64,000 bases of DNA from Antedon mediterranea (Eukaryota > Echinodermata > Crinoidea > Comatulida > Antedonidae): the NCBI RefSeq assembly GCF_964355755.1, contig NC_092672.1, positions 37,382,501 to 37,446,500 of the forward strand, read 5' to 3'. Below are positions 51,513 through 64,000 of this stretch, piece after piece. The translations under genes were made by a program, and so were the position numbers. The notes below the pieces were generated by a model. The model ran no database searches. It was not told where the DNA came from and was given only the letters and a program-made list of their open reading frames with translations. The stretch's first letter is position 1. Each line of letters begins with the position of its first letter.

Positions 51513-52659
51513 ACTGTCCCTCTGAAAAATAGTTTCAAAATGTTTTTGTTGATGGATAATAAACGGATGGAACTGTTAGGCCCATATTTGGGCATATTTG
51601 ATATTAGTATTTTTATATACTTTTTTAAAACCACAAACCAGCCCTGCCCAGTCCATCCTTCCACCACAACCCACACCCAGTTACATTCTATTTAGGTCCC
51701 CGCCTATAGTGATATGAATGTATAATATATCAGAGAATGAGAAACTTTGCAACTGTGTTTCGATAGCAAAATCGTTACAATGTCTATCATCGCTCCGGAA
51801 ATCAATAGATTGACTACAATTCTGTTCAATTTTCTTTTATAATTTCCTGTATTTGTTCTTTATGAACTAAAGCCATCTGGGTATTGTCAGCGACATTTCG
51901 AAATGTGTCTCACTCTCTCTACTTTCACTATCCATACATTTTGCGCTTTGGACAATTTCATTTCAGCTCATTTCAGCCCGTGGTCTGTTCTTAATGTTTG
52001 GAATTATTGTCGTGTCTAACATTTGTTAAAATCTATCATAATTACTAATTAATTAATAATATATAGGCCCTGTAAAAAGATAATCAATATTCCAACATAA
52101 AAGTGGTAAATAGGTTGAGGGCGGCAGACTTTTTTCTCCAATCCTAACACATATTGATAGTTGATAATACAACTATTATTCAATTGTACAAATTGCGATG
52201 CAACGATTACAACAAAAAATATATTAGACAATGATGTCTAATGACAATATCCTCCTTTTCCATTTATTTCATGTTTCTCAGCGTCTCTCCATTATATTTA
52301 AAACATCATCATCAATGGCGCGCACACAACAGAAACATGTTTAACTAGGGTGCGCCCAAACCCGGATGTATGGCGGTACTACCTACATTTTGTGCGTGAC
52401 GTGCGCGCGACTTGCATACCTGTATATCTCTCATAATTCTTACTTTGAAATGAGACAAATTGAAAATCATGTTTAATCGATGAAACTGAATGTATTTATT
52501 TCATCTTAAAAGGTGACGCAAGACGTCTGTTATCGCTTACAATCATTATAATAAGTACTTATCTTTCTTTTTTATAGCATACACATGGTTGTAAAACATA
52601 ATTGAAATCACCAACTATGAATGCCCAAGGGTACCTTGTTGCTATTATAATAAAATGCA

Positions 52660-53115
52660 CACAATATCGGAATAGTCTGTACTTGATACCATATGCATTG
52701 AATAGTCTGTACTTGATACCATATGCATTGAATAGTCTGTACTTTATACCATATGCATTGAATAGTCTGTACTTTATACCATATGCATTGAATAGTCTGT
52801 ACTTGATACCATATGCATTGAATAGTCTGTACTTTATACCATATGCATTGAATAGTCTGTACTTTATACCATATGCATTGAATAGTCTGTACTTTATACC
52901 ATATGCATTGAATAGTCCGTACTTTATACCATATGCATTGAATAGTCTGTACTTTATACCATATGCATTGAATAGTCTGTACTTTATACCATATGCATTG
53001 AATAGTCTGTACTTTATACCATATGCATTGAATAGTCTGTACTTTATACCATATGCATTGAATAGTCTGTACTTTATACCATATGCATTGAATAGTCTGT
53101 ACTTTATACTGAACT
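52660..53115. repeat. 30-bp minisatellite, about 15 copies
   Basis: The unit 'gaatagtctgtactttatac' plus 'catatgcatt' repeats, with a few units having 'cttgatacc'. Being a multiple of three, it keeps frames open on both strands (ORFs 52602-53207 and 53447-52608), which are not genes. Confidence 0.95.
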
Positions 53116-53119
53116 ACCA

Positions 53120-54650
53120 TAATGCATTGAATGGAAGATACCAAAATGGTCGCTATACCCGGTATGTTTATTTTGTTGAGATTATTGTCCATCTTTTGAA
53201 ATACTGACGATAAATAATATGAATAAAATGTCACCGCTATAATACTGCACATATTGACATTTGCTGACAAAGGCTTGTTATACGTCACGTGACAACCAAA
53301 CCTATCAGATGCAAAACCATTAATGTAAAGTCTTAAAAGAGCACACGCTACTATTTCGAATAAAAATTGTATAAAAACAATAACTATTATGTTAAAAAGG
53401 AATATAATTTTAAAATACACTACAATATTACTATAAAACGTAAACACATTAATTTAAAATGGTTGGTCAAAAAGAAAATCTTAATCTTAGTCAAAAACTG
53501 TAACAGTAAATTGGAAATCTGTATACGCAATTATTCCACACGTACGCAGATCAAGGTGGTTCGTTATTGCTTCTCCCATGTTGACGCGGTTTACGTTCAA
53601 CACGAGGTAAACGCGTCAACAGTACGTGTACAAGTCATTTAAAATCTACAGTATTATAATAACTAAGGATGGGGGTCGTATTTACATACTCTTTCAATAT
53701 TGTTCAAAGACGTTACTTGAAATGTTGTTTATAGATTATTATTTTACATCATGCACGTTAAAATCGTATTCTGCATTTTAGTTGACTTGGTAACCAACAT
53801 ATTATGCTAATTATACATCAGAGCAATGCGCACAGTGTATAATGCGCTCAGACACAAATTCTTTTGCTCCAAATAATGGATATACTATAGCTAATGAACT
53901 TGTCAATTGTCAAAATCATCTTTTATTTAGTATCTAAAGGAATGGAATTGGAAGAGGAAGGCGAGTGGTAACAGTGGTTATTCTGCAATACTGTCTAGGC
54001 CTATATTTATTCGTTAGAAATACAATTGCAATGTAGGAGGCCTATATTATTTCTTTTGTATAAAATCAGTTTATGAATACCGCTGTATATTTTTTTACTT
54101 TATATTTGCGTCAAAACAGGCGTAAAATGGTTCAAGTTATATATATAGTGATCAACACATACGCGACTTACAATAATTATATAATATCCTATCGTACAAC
54201 GTCACAGACATTTATATAATACAACACTTCTCAGATATACGTTTAAACACTTAATTGGTTACTTAAAACAAACATAATTATATGGATCTTTTCAACTGCT
54301 GTGTGTGAATGTTCAGCTTCATGCAGCACATGATGATCCCCAGATATACATTTTCACGACACTCACCGCGTGTAAAAGATGCCTAATTACTGTATTTTAT
54401 GTCGATGGGGAAAATCAAAAACCCTGCGTTTAACAAGGGTATACAGTAAAACGCATTGGACAGAAATCACTATTCGAGTAGTTGCTAACATTTAATAAAA
54501 TTACTCAATTTAGCGCGCGATTTCTTGTGGAGCGCGCGGCGTGAAGTTGTCTAAAATCGCTAATCAAGTTAACACACTTTTTAGCCAGATCTTACTATAC
54601 CTAGGCCTATATCAATATTGGACAAGTACTGTATCAGCTGTCAAGAAACA
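53120..54650. other. Intergenic sequence, no gene seen
   Basis: This lies between the 30-bp array and the stop codon of the SH3 gene. It holds short ORFs without recognisable domains and GC-rich patches such as 'agcgcgcgatttc' near 54511. It probably includes the 3' UTR of the SH3 gene at its right end. Confidence 0.55.
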
Positions 54651-54654
54651 TAAA

Positions 54655-56312
54655 TCAAACAATGTTCTCCATTTTTCTTGTCGCTAAATTAACTTTTGGA
54701 ATAAAGCCACACTCTCCGGTTGACACCATGTACGCAATGACCCAGAATCTTTTACTGTATATCTCCCGTGGATCTACGTAGACAACTTCGCCAGTTTGCA
54801 CCGATAGCTCACCAGACGACAATGCTTTGTGAGGGTAGAGTACTGTGGTCTTGGTAGTAAGGTTGTACAAGTCAAACTCAGCCGTACTGGGGCGTCTGGT
54901 GGTCTCACATGGTTCTATGTCAGTTTCATTGATTGAGTTTTTTCGACTTCCATCTGAAAGAAGAGTAAGTAAACTTTATAACCGTAGTCTGAAAAGACCC
55001 TCTTTTTCTCTCTGATGCTGTATTAAGTTTATTATTGTGATTAAGGTAGTTTTAGATTGATCCACACTTGGATGTAACACAATGACGTACGCGCAACGCA
55101 AGTGAGTTGACCAGTCTCAAGCGACAGCAGTTCATATGAACCATCGCGTTGTGATTGGTAAATTACTTTCGGCGCGTTTACAACATTGCGTTGTGTCTTA
55201 GTTGGAACCAAGCCTTAGCCATAAAGGTATGAATACGCTGAATATAATACGATTGAAAACGTAATACTTACCGGCGAAACCAACGACATTGTCAGCAACC
55301 GCTTTTCGTACATTTTGTCTGTTTCTTCTTTTAGATGTTGATATACTGTCACCAGAAGACACCGATTCAGTTTCATAATCACTGGTGACCATCTCCAAAT
55401 ATCTCTGGTTTCCAAAACAGCTCTTCATCACGAGCTCCTCAATGTCCTTCGCGTCCGTGGACGTCCGTTCGGCCGGAACAGTCGGTCGAGGCGATCCTTC
55501 ATGGTTTCCAATTGCACCTGTTTGTTTTGTCGAAAGAGTTGTGTCGTCATATATTGTTGTGTCAATGCTAATATCTGCATCTATTGGATCAATACTATCG
55601 TCTGATTTCAAAACGGTTCGTTCAGACGATTTTACAGGGTATTTTATAAATATAGGAAGAACTAATTCATCGTTTTCTTTATCATCCTCCGCCTCATCGT
55701 CTGCGGACAAAGTGACGTCATTTAATCGTTGGCACATTTCAAATGTTCGATTATCTTGTAATCGATGGTCATATGCAGGAGGCGCTGTTTTTATTATTTG
55801 TGACGTTTTATATTCATGAAGTTCACTTCTTATTATTGACTCCTCACAAAATCGAACTCTTTGTCGCCCTCTACGGTTTAATTCTGCATAAATGAGTTCG
55901 TCATAGCTTGTCAACGAAGATGTTTCCGAATCAGCGAAACAAGACGATCGGTCGTCGACTCCAGACTCGGAACAGTTCGAGTAAAGGCTATCAACATCCC
56001 GATTATTTGAGTCCGACGACACAGTTCGTTGCACAAAAACCGGATCTGGTTTCCTAATATGAATATTTATTATTTTCCGCGGGTCATTGTTTTCTATGAA
56101 CTTTAATTTCACACTGTTCCTTTGACGTTCTCGTGAGAGCGAACGTCGTCGACGTCTGACAGGAGGGCTGACTTGGCTTGATTGTTCATCGTCTGGTAAA
56201 GACTGCTTCTTACGTTCTTTCGAGCGCGATCTCGACCTGCGAGCGGCTCTAGTTTTTTCTATTACCACCGTACGACGCCTTGACTCGCATACTGCACAAT
56301 GGTGGTCTCCTC
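54655..56312 (-). CDS. Unrecognised SH3-domain protein, last two exons
   Basis: Exons 56312-55272 and 54953-54655 join in phase (GCC G|AT) to 446 residues; earlier exons are not found. The long exon starts GGDHHCAVCESRRR. It then has an Arg/Ser-rich basic stretch (RRSRSRSKERKK, RRRRRSLSRERQR), a PPAY motif (KTAPPAYDH, a possible WW-domain ligand), and acidic, Ser/Thr-rich sequence. The last exon holds an SH3-like fold at its end: TVLYPHKALSSGELSVQTG, then EVVYVDPREIYSKRFWVIA and GFIPKVNLA, matching the ALYDY, acidic RT-loop, Trp and GxxP positions. It is probably a cytoplasmic scaffold, but I cannot name the family. Zinc binding by HCAVC is possible only if an upstream exon supplies partners. 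Confidence 0.75.
55046..55217. repeat. MITE-B copy in the intron of the SH3 gene
   Basis: Ends near 'atccacacttggatgtaaca' and 'cttagttggaaccaagcctt'. Inner words 'agttgaccagtctcaagcga' and 'gtgattggtaaattac' match the copy at 11.8 kb. Confidence 0.75.
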
Positions 56313-56431
56313 CTGAAAAATATAACAATAATACGAAATTAATGACTGTATATCAAATAATAACTTTGATGCGTTTTATATTTACATCAACTAGTAAAGC
56401 TAGTAGGTTCTTTCATGGAATGCAAGGACGA

Positions 56432-56521
56432 CGTTAAGCTCTGTCTACACTATCAAACTTTATGTGACAAAAAGAATATGATGTGCCCATAATTATGACA
56501 TGATGTAGTGTAGACAGAGCT
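56432..56521. repeat. MITE-A copy, internally deleted
   Basis: Ends 'aagctctgtctacactatca' and 'gtagtgtagacagagcta', with the right half of the hairpin missing. Confidence 0.85.
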
Positions 56522-59500
56522 AGGTTCTAGACAAAGTTTTGATTTAAATTAGTAAAAATATAAATATTTTGGCACATATGGCGTTTCATACGTATACTAC
56601 TTAAGCTCGTTTAGACAAAAATCGAAAGGCCGACTGGTGGACTAACATAAAAAAGACAATAACTACAGATTTTGGGAAAGTCTAGAAGGACGTAACGAAA
56701 GTAATTTGAAAGAAGCTGCACTTCGGAAGATCGCTTTATTTGGTCAAATTACTTGCGTTGTACGTTACGTTCTTTTTACGTCCTACGTTATTGTGGAAGG
56801 CAAGTTTAAAGCAGACTAATTATATCATCGGGACATTTTAAATTCAGATGTTATTTCTTCCCAATGCTCGAGTCGTCGATATAAAAGTCATGCACGAATT
56901 CACAGAATCCCCAGATGGATGGACTCATATTACAAATATCACAATACCATCATTGCTACTAATGCTGAATTAACTCGCACTAAGCGCGGCATCTTTCATC
57001 TTTTTGTTTTTTGCAAAATCATAATTAATTTACTTCTGTATTTATTATTATTAAGTCAATTTCTAGATAATAGGATTGCTCACACATATTTTATTTCGAA
57101 CTTTAGGCAGCATTTAGTTCGCAATTAATAGGATATTCAAAGCCAGCGGGCAGTGTATCTTCTCTCTTGTAATGAATACCGGTGCGACCGTCCCACTTAA
57201 GTGTAATAATGACTTGTTATGATTTTATTTCACTGTGTCTGATATAAAAATATGCCTACGGCGAAATCCACATTTATTCACGGGTCAACTTGTAACTCTA
57301 TACGCCCTCTATCAGCCGAAATCGATATTAGTGGAGTAACAACGTACAGGTGTTTGTATGTTTATGCAAATTTCCGCCTCATTAACCATCAATGGTGCCG
57401 AGTTGACCGAGGAGGCAACTAAATCTTTCATCGATATTGCAATATACATAAGCAACGGGTGTTAACTCAAATTAAAGATGGAATATTTTAATTACATCTA
57501 TTCTTAAAGAAAGGTGAAAATGTTGAGGTTGTCTGAGCTGCCTTTTGTCCAAATTCTACGTCATCAGATGAATAATACGCGCGCGCGCCTTTGTGCAACA
57601 CTTCTCCTTTCCTCAAATCCTGTTGCTATGTTGTTGCAATTGATCCTGCTGTAATGTGGCTCATTCAATTTCATTATTTTTTAGCAGATTTAGCCGCTTT
57701 GTTTCTCTGTTCATTTATTTTGATTTTTGTTCACATTTCACACGGGTTCTCTGCTTAATTGAAACATCTGCCGACAAATTGATACTATCGAATTTTAAAA
57801 TAAACAAACAGTTATAAACGACATCGAATTTCAAATTAAAAGAACTTTGATGCAGAAATTGTAAAATAAAGCTAATTACAAACGATAAGATATTTAATAC
57901 TTTGTTTTATCATGGCTTACCATCATGGAGACTGTGCTATAATACACGCATAAATAACGTTCGTTAATGCACCGAGACCTTTTACTGCGCAATTAGACAG
58001 TTTCGCATCTTGGAAAATGATATTTGAGGCTATACTTTTAAAATCGTGTGCTAATATTCATATTTAAATTTCGAGCTTATTACTGGAGGATTGTGCATAA
58101 TCATATTCAAACTTTTTTTACATCTTAAAACCGTTTTTCTGAATTGTTGGCCCTCAAAGGCAAATGTAATATAATATTATGTGCAGGTGAAGAGAGTGTG
58201 AGTTTTGATCTCAGTCGGGGGCGAGTTACATTCAATCCTTACCATCAAACAATCATTTCACTAAAAACTACTAATCAAATGTCATTGTGTTATACTTAAT
58301 TTAATTGCATAAGTGTTATGATGGGTTCCATGTTGGCGACACAAAGGATTCATCCTGTCAATCAACGACACAATAAAAGCTACGAATGCTGATAATTGAT
58401 AAAACGTCAGTCTAAAATACGAGTTGATTTACCAATCTATCGTATCTTATTAATCAATTAACAAAAGTGACGTAAATTCTTTCAACAAAAAAACACACTT
58501 TTTATGCGAAAATTGGTTTTAATAAGTGGCACTGTCTAACAACTAAACCACTCACTTTATCACATAAGTGGACTCGACTGAAGTGCTGTAAAAAGCGCAG
58601 GTCTACAGATTAGTGCTAAAAGTTGTTAATTAAAACGCATTTTTACAAGGGTAACCCAAGTTTGAAATACACATACTTCCCACGACATATTGTAAATTAA
58701 AATATATTGATAACTTTGTTTAATTGATTCTATAATTACCTGCTATTCAAAAAGTCGAATATTTGAAATTTATTGAAGCGAATTGGAATCGAAGGGGTAG
58801 CTTACGGGCCTAAAAGTTTCTATAAGCAAACCATGTTATTAGCGATTATCCGTTAGAAACACTCTGAATCATACAATATCAATGCAGTTCCCACGTAAAG
58901 TCATTTTTAGCGATTGCTCCATTACATAGTTAACTGTTTTGTTGCATTCATCCGTGTGTTAAAGGGTATATTTCACCCGTTAGAATAACTTCTGAAATTA
59001 AGCGTAATTGGGCTAGGCCTAAATATTCTTTATTCTCTCTCCATTAACGTGTCCATGGCATGCCTTTCGGCTGACGATTTGAATCGGAATTTACAATGTA
59101 CGCCTGAACGAGTTAGTTAGTTTTAACACGCATTAAAATCCAATCAATTTGTATCTTTTAAATTAATATTTCAATGATGGGGGTAAAGAGTAAACAACTG
59201 GCTTCAGACAGATCGCCTGCTAGTCATTTTAGATGCTAGGCCTAGAATTTCAAAACAAATTGAGGTTACAACTCCATGATAAGGCAAGCGATGCGATTGA
59301 TCAAAAGTTCATTTGTCGTAATTAACGCTAAACCCAATTATCACCTTGCGGAAACCATTTGTTAACATTTATGATGATATTACAAAATGATAACGGCAAA
59401 GAAGACGTTAATTATTGGATAAATTATGATTAGATAAACTGAACTAGAAAACATGAAAGAGGTTAAGACAAATATTTATCTGAAAAGAAACTAATTATTT

Positions 59501-60483
59501 CGAGTATGAAGTTGAATCAGATCTAATGGTTCTATTCTATCTATCAATTTAGAAAGATACTTGGTTGTATAGCAGGTGTAAGTAGCTGAGCTCTGTTTCC
59601 ATGGTTAGGTCTTGTATAGCAGGTGTAAGTAGCTGAGCTCTGTTTCCATGGTTAGGTAGACCAGTATTGAGGTACCTTTACCATGAAATATAGACTTTTG
59701 TATATTCAATTACGGTATCTTATAGGCCTATAAAAAAGTAGTATTTCGTTAAGGTTGCACCCGTATTACTGTATACTACGTCAGCAGTAAAGACGCCACC
59801 ACCACAAAGTAAACGCGCACGCATAGCCGCATAGCGTTTGTACGCACTCATCATTAACGTGTTGTGTGACGTCATTATAAATGTTGTCTTGCATGGAGAG
59901 TGAGCACTGATTTTAAGTGGATAATACTTTTACAGTAACAGATCCGAAGCCATTACGATGACAAATCGTCCTCTAAAAGTCTGTAAATACTTTAGTTAAT
60001 GATAAACTACCTATGTATTTTAAACAGAGTTCTATTTTGACATTTAAAGGTATTTACAACCGGATTTAGAACTTAAGTTGTATTCAATTCCTCCTCATCT
60101 AGTATTTGTCACTGTGATGGAGGAACAAAGAAAAGATGTGTCTTCTATTATGAATGTGTCTGATAAAGTAATGCTAATACTTATTGTTTTCTAATAAATG
60201 TTCAGGCTTACAAACTTGTGACAGATCGGTTTGTAAAGTTATCGAATGCTTTTCATCTGCCAATTCTACACTGTTAATTTGGTTTAAACTTTTACATTTA
60301 TTCATCTTAAATGAGGAACAGAATTTGTAAGCATGGCTTAATAGTTGGACGCTATTGCAATTAAGGTTAAGCATTATACAAAAACATCTATTATATTGTT
60401 GTATTCATCTGAACTTGAATGTAAACTGGACTCGCTGCACAGACTCATCGCAGCAGCGTATGGAAACAGAGAGGGATTCACTA

Positions 60484-60613
60484 AAGCCTTCTCTACACTA
60501 TCATACTTTATGTGACAACAAAATTTGATGTGCACATATATGGATATGATGATGATGTCATATCACTACCATATTTGGGCACATCACACTAGTTTGATAA
60601 TGTATACAGAGCT
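60484..60613. repeat. MITE-A copy
   Basis: Ends 'aaagccttctctacactatc' and 'gataatgtatacagagctta', with well-kept inner arms. Confidence 0.85.
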
Positions 60614-61027
60614 TATGGTCCGTGACAACTTCGAATGTTTAGAAAACGTTATTTTGCAATCAATCGTTTTTTTAAAAAGATGATTTAAAACTAATTAGGC
60701 CTATGCTCGTGCATTGTTACTTTCTGCCTTTTAACCAGATATGGGAAAATGCAATGCGCCCGGGGATGGGTGCGTCGTATGACCCAGGCCCATTGATGAG
60801 GTCAAGTCGCTGTGTTACAATTAACAGAAGGGTGATCTCTTCGCTTGACTTTAAGCCCAATGTCTCTGTTGAAGATTAATAACTAATCCCATCTGCATCC
60901 ACTTGATCGTAGGGGATTATAATGCCACTTCTGAAGGAGCTTATTGTATTTTTGTTCCGAGGTTTGATTTGATAAATTTCCGGTGGATGAAATTTGGTGA
61001 ATTACGGAGTTAGTCAAACACATAGTA

Positions 61028-61132
61028 TAAAGCTGCATTCACACGGAACAACGAAATAAGGTGCCGTTTTTACTAACGTTGACTTTATGGAATATCATAA
61101 GAATTGAACGGCGCCGTGAGAATGCAGCTTTA
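61028..61132. repeat. MITE-D, about 105-bp TIR element
   Basis: Ends 'taaagctgcattcacacgga' and 'cgtgagaatgcagcttta' are inverted repeats; 'ggtgccgttttt' and 'gaacggcgcc' continue the pairing imperfectly. Non-coding. Confidence 0.83.
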
Positions 61133-62065
61133 ATCTGTAATTAATGTAAACAATTACAATAATAATTGTATACTACTGTATCCTACCTACTGACTGTATA
61201 CGCCAGAAACATAGTAAAATTAAAATATTACCAATTGGTACGTCCAGACAACGCGTCTACGAATATTGAAATAATTTACTTCACACCTCAAAATCATAAC
61301 ATTGTTGTCGACGGTACGGTGCAATTATACTATGGAAATTATTCGAATGTATGATTGTTAATGCACGTATAAAGTTTAATAGTTTTAATACATAAATAAT
61401 AATTGTATACGATGAGAGAGTGCCGTTATGTACACTGCGGCCGTGACCCATCCGTGGGTTACCGGGCCCCTAGGACATTATTGCCGTCGGTTCTTTTAGT
61501 CTGGAATCAGGAAGGTTACGGGACATCATGATCGAAATATTATTTTATTTCGTTAACAGACATAAATCAATTATAAAAACAGAAGGTATTGTTTTTTGGA
61601 TCAGTGTGTTATTTGGCTGTTTTGGAGCAACATCACATGATCATGGACACATTGTGGTGTATAGTTTGATCCGAACGAACAAAACCGCTGCAGGGGAAAT
61701 TTATAACAGTAATGTCTGCTCCTCACCCGCGCAGGCAAAATACGCATTCATTTCTTATACTAAAAATAAATGTTCCGATCTCTTGAGGAGATACGTATTT
61801 ATCACGAATCAAGCCAGACATACCACACTTAGCAAAAACATGATAGACTGACGGTTCTGACAGAATATGATATTTAAAACTTAAGATTTGGTATTTAAGG
61901 TTAAGCCTAAAGTACGACCAATGGCAAAAGAAGACACTACCTACGAGCAAAACTAATTCTTCACCGCCTGCCTCCTTGTCGGGCCGCCGCAACACACACA
62001 CATTGAAATTCCACTGACTCAAGTTACGATTTGACAGTACATAATTAGTATTATTGTCTGTTAGT

Positions 62066-62106
62066 ATGGAACGCCTAAAGGCTATGTAGCCCTTTTGGCG
62101 TTCCAT
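62066..62106. repeat. Short palindromic hairpin
   Basis: 'atggaacgcctaaaggct' pairs with 'agcccttttggcgttccat' over 18 positions with two mismatches and a 4-nt loop. It may be a very small MITE relic; function unknown. Confidence 0.6.
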
Positions 62107-62441
62107 AAGACGCGTGTTATTCATCAACATTGTCAAAGATGATATCAATATGTTGATAAATAATAAATTGAAACATTCGGGTGGTCGCTTGATGGTATAA
62201 TAGAATACTGTGCGTTATATAAATGCCTACCAGCCCATAACAAACTGATGCCGCAAACGTGATCACCGATTACATGTTATTCCAGAGGGCGAGACTTTTA
62301 CGAGTGTGATGTTTATTATTGATGTTTTACTTGCATGCACGTGAAGTTTGTAGAGTTCTTTCAAAATGTACTAACACTATTCATAAAGTATTATATCGAA
62401 ATATTCTATGGACATATAATGTGTATAGGTCCATGTTCTAA

Positions 62442-62600
62442 AGCTTTATCTACCTATCAATTGAATTGAATTGAAATTTATATTTTTTTTTTTTATATAA
62501 TTGAGTTTGACAAAAAAGTGTGATGTGCCCAAACATGGTAGTGATATGCCCAAATATGCAGGTAGTGCCCATATGATGTGCCCATATATGGACATTTTGT
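62442..62600. repeat. Degenerate MITE-A copy
   Basis: A left end 'aaagctttatctacctatca' is followed by TTGAA repeats and a T-run, then 'tgacaaaaaagtgtgatgtg' and 'gtgcccatatatggaca'. The copy seems rearranged by another insertion with a TTGAA-type tail. Confidence 0.65.
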
Positions 62601-63392
62601 CACAATTGACAAATAGTTGACGAATTGATGGATTCTTGTAATGCAAGTTCTTATTGTTCTGATTGTCATGATGAATAAAGAATAGTTGGCGCGTGATCGA
62701 CCTTGAAGAATTATTTCAAAGTCATAATATCATTGAAAGGGGAAGAAAAAGCAAGATTGGCAATTTGTACTCATTACAAGCATGATCTACGAAATGTTAT
62801 CTCTCATACAAGATCACTCTAGTAGATTTATGTTGATCTTTAATCATCTTACAACGAACATTAAATCATCTACTAGGATTCCAGTTGATGAATGTTCCGA
62901 GTTATGTATCACAAAAATAAAGTGGAGAATTAGGGAAAAAGTATTTCGAAACGGAAGTTCATGTTGATAATTACAGCAAACTGATTTGAGCGTCGTCAGA
63001 GGGTTCATGTAGCAGTTAGATGATTGGTGAAAGTAGCCTATTTATAGGAGAGAGAACGTTTTGAGAAAACGTAGTTTGGGATATTAAAGGGCCTTGCTTA
63101 AACAGTTCAGTATGATACAACAACTTGTAAATGAATTGCGTTATTGTTCTTACATTCCGACACAATTTGTTTCACACGCATAACCTCTAGTTTTACATGT
63201 ACGATTTACGCGCATGGCTAACTGATATGTACAGGTATACGACGCTTCCGTCCCCAGACATTTGTATGATGACGTCACGAGATGGTAGCAATGAACTTGA
63301 ATGAAGTAAGCTATTGTGTGATTGTAAAAGAAAGGAATAGGTCACAAACACATTAAGTGTTGACGATTTAAAAATGTACAGTCGTATGGACA

Positions 63393-63600
63393 TAAGTTGT
63401 ATTTCAAGCTATGCGTATGCGCAACACAAGTTAAATAAAGCTCTGTCTACACTATCAAACTTTATGTTTTTGTCTAACTAGTTTCAATTTTGATAGTGTA
63501 GACAGAGCTTAATAACAAGCGATAGTCCTGTGATGGTTTGTTGCGCGTACAACGCGGTACGCGTCGAACCTGCGTTGCATCTTAGTGGGAATCAAGCTTT
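63393..63600. repeat. MITE-B copy carrying a nested MITE-A
   Basis: The MITE-B right end 'cttagtgggaatcaagcttt' and a decayed left end enclose MITE-A at 63438-63510 ('aaagctctgtctacactatc' to 'gatagtgtagacagagctta'). The inner MITE-A lacks its middle arms. Confidence 0.8.
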
Positions 63601-64000
63601 AATGTTTTACATTGAATGCAAATACTTTTACATTCGTTGCCTTGCAAATCAATACTATACAGTACCTCGTTTCCACTGGGAATGTCTTTAGGTGCATGGT
63701 GAGTCACAAGTCACGTGACGCATGGATCACTCACAGAGTTGTAATATTCTCATTAATTTGTAACTACATGGATCACTTATAAAGTATAACAAGGTTGACT
63801 TGTCTCCATTTCGTTGTAAAAAGTAATACCACAAAAGACAGTGCGAAGTTTACTGTACGTTCACGAAGGAACGATGATGCAAGGTGCTCAGTAGCGAAAA
63901 TATTTCAGTAAAAAGTACGTGAATTAGCCAAAAAAAATTAAATAAACATGCTATACGAATTGAATTTAATGTTCTCACGTGACGTCACCTGGGTTGTAAT

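Larger units (their letters stand above)
56530..64000. other. Long non-coding stretch upstream of the SH3 gene
   Basis: No exon could be joined to the SH3 gene, and no ORF has a recognisable domain. The ORFs at 61528-61851 and 62148-61723 overlap on opposite strands with no family signature. A MITE-B-like copy lies at about 56685-56811 ('aggacgtaacgaaagtaat' to 'gtggaaggcaagttta'). A 47-bp duplication with 'gtatagcaggtgtaagtagc' spans 59571-59656. A (CG)5 run, 'acgcgcgcgcgcc', is near 57578. It may be an intron or 5' flank. Confidence 0.5.

Noticed and set aside
52602-53447. 201- and 279-codon ORFs on opposite strands
   Set aside because: Created by the 30-bp minisatellite, which keeps frames open on both strands.
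55385-55819. Plus-strand 144-codon ORF
   Set aside because: Antisense shadow of the long exon of the SH3 gene.
56919-57128. Possible retroelement fragment
   Set aside because: The peptide upstream and inside (CSSRRYKSHARIH, WMDSYYKYHNT) vaguely resembles LINE tails, but no motif or 3' tail could be fixed.
61528-62148. 107- and 141-codon ORFs overlapping on opposite strands
   Set aside because: No domain, no splice partner and no repeat family recognised; lengths are within chance for the composition.

Overview
This window is animal nuclear DNA, AT-rich and intron-rich, with no bacterial features. Four vertebrate-type genes can be rebuilt exon by exon through GT/AG splice sites with matching phases, and a fifth gene is only partly present. 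The transposon mix (hairpin MITEs, CR1/L2/RTE-like LINEs, a Penelope-like element, tRNA-derived SINEs) fits a marine invertebrate. The low divergence of the proteins from vertebrate orthologues and the frequent 'taggcctag' words suggest a non-vertebrate deuterostome, possibly an echinoderm. That is an inference; the sequence does not prove it.

Layout. 1-2352 (+): a LINE 3' end, then the last four exons of the axonemal nexin-dynein regulatory gene DRC2/CCDC65. 2500-6400: convergent intergenic space with a foldback repeat and minisatellites. 6412-33189 (-): complete PI4KA (phosphatidylinositol 4-kinase III alpha), 39 exons and 2092 codons plus stop. Its introns hold three antisense LINE copies, a perfect 718-bp inverted duplication of a Penelope-like element, SINEs, a dozen MITEs and several tandem arrays, one of which amplifies the end of a PI4KA exon together with its splice donor. 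33190-33376: a 187-bp head-to-head spacer, a likely bidirectional promoter. 33377-36043 (+): complete ASPDH (aspartate dehydrogenase domain protein), 8 exons, 286 aa. 36918-50552 (-): complete SWAP70/DEF6-type gene, 13 exons, 781 aa, with four consecutive 138-nt coiled-coil exons and two large minisatellites in introns. 54655-56312 (-): the last two exons of an unrecognised SH3-domain gene. 56313-64000: non-coding as far as can be seen, with scattered MITEs.

How the genes relate. PI4KA makes PI4P at the plasma membrane, and SWAP70/DEF6 proteins bind phosphoinositides through a PH domain and act on Rac and actin. Nothing in the sequence shows that these neighbours are co-regulated, except the very short shared promoter of PI4KA and ASPDH. 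The most unusual signals are structural: the 13-copy splice-donor array, the target-site-flanked Penelope palindrome, the 138-nt exon series with a minisatellite at its centre, hammerhead-like cores in Penelope-type repeats, and one palindromic MITE family present about 26 times.
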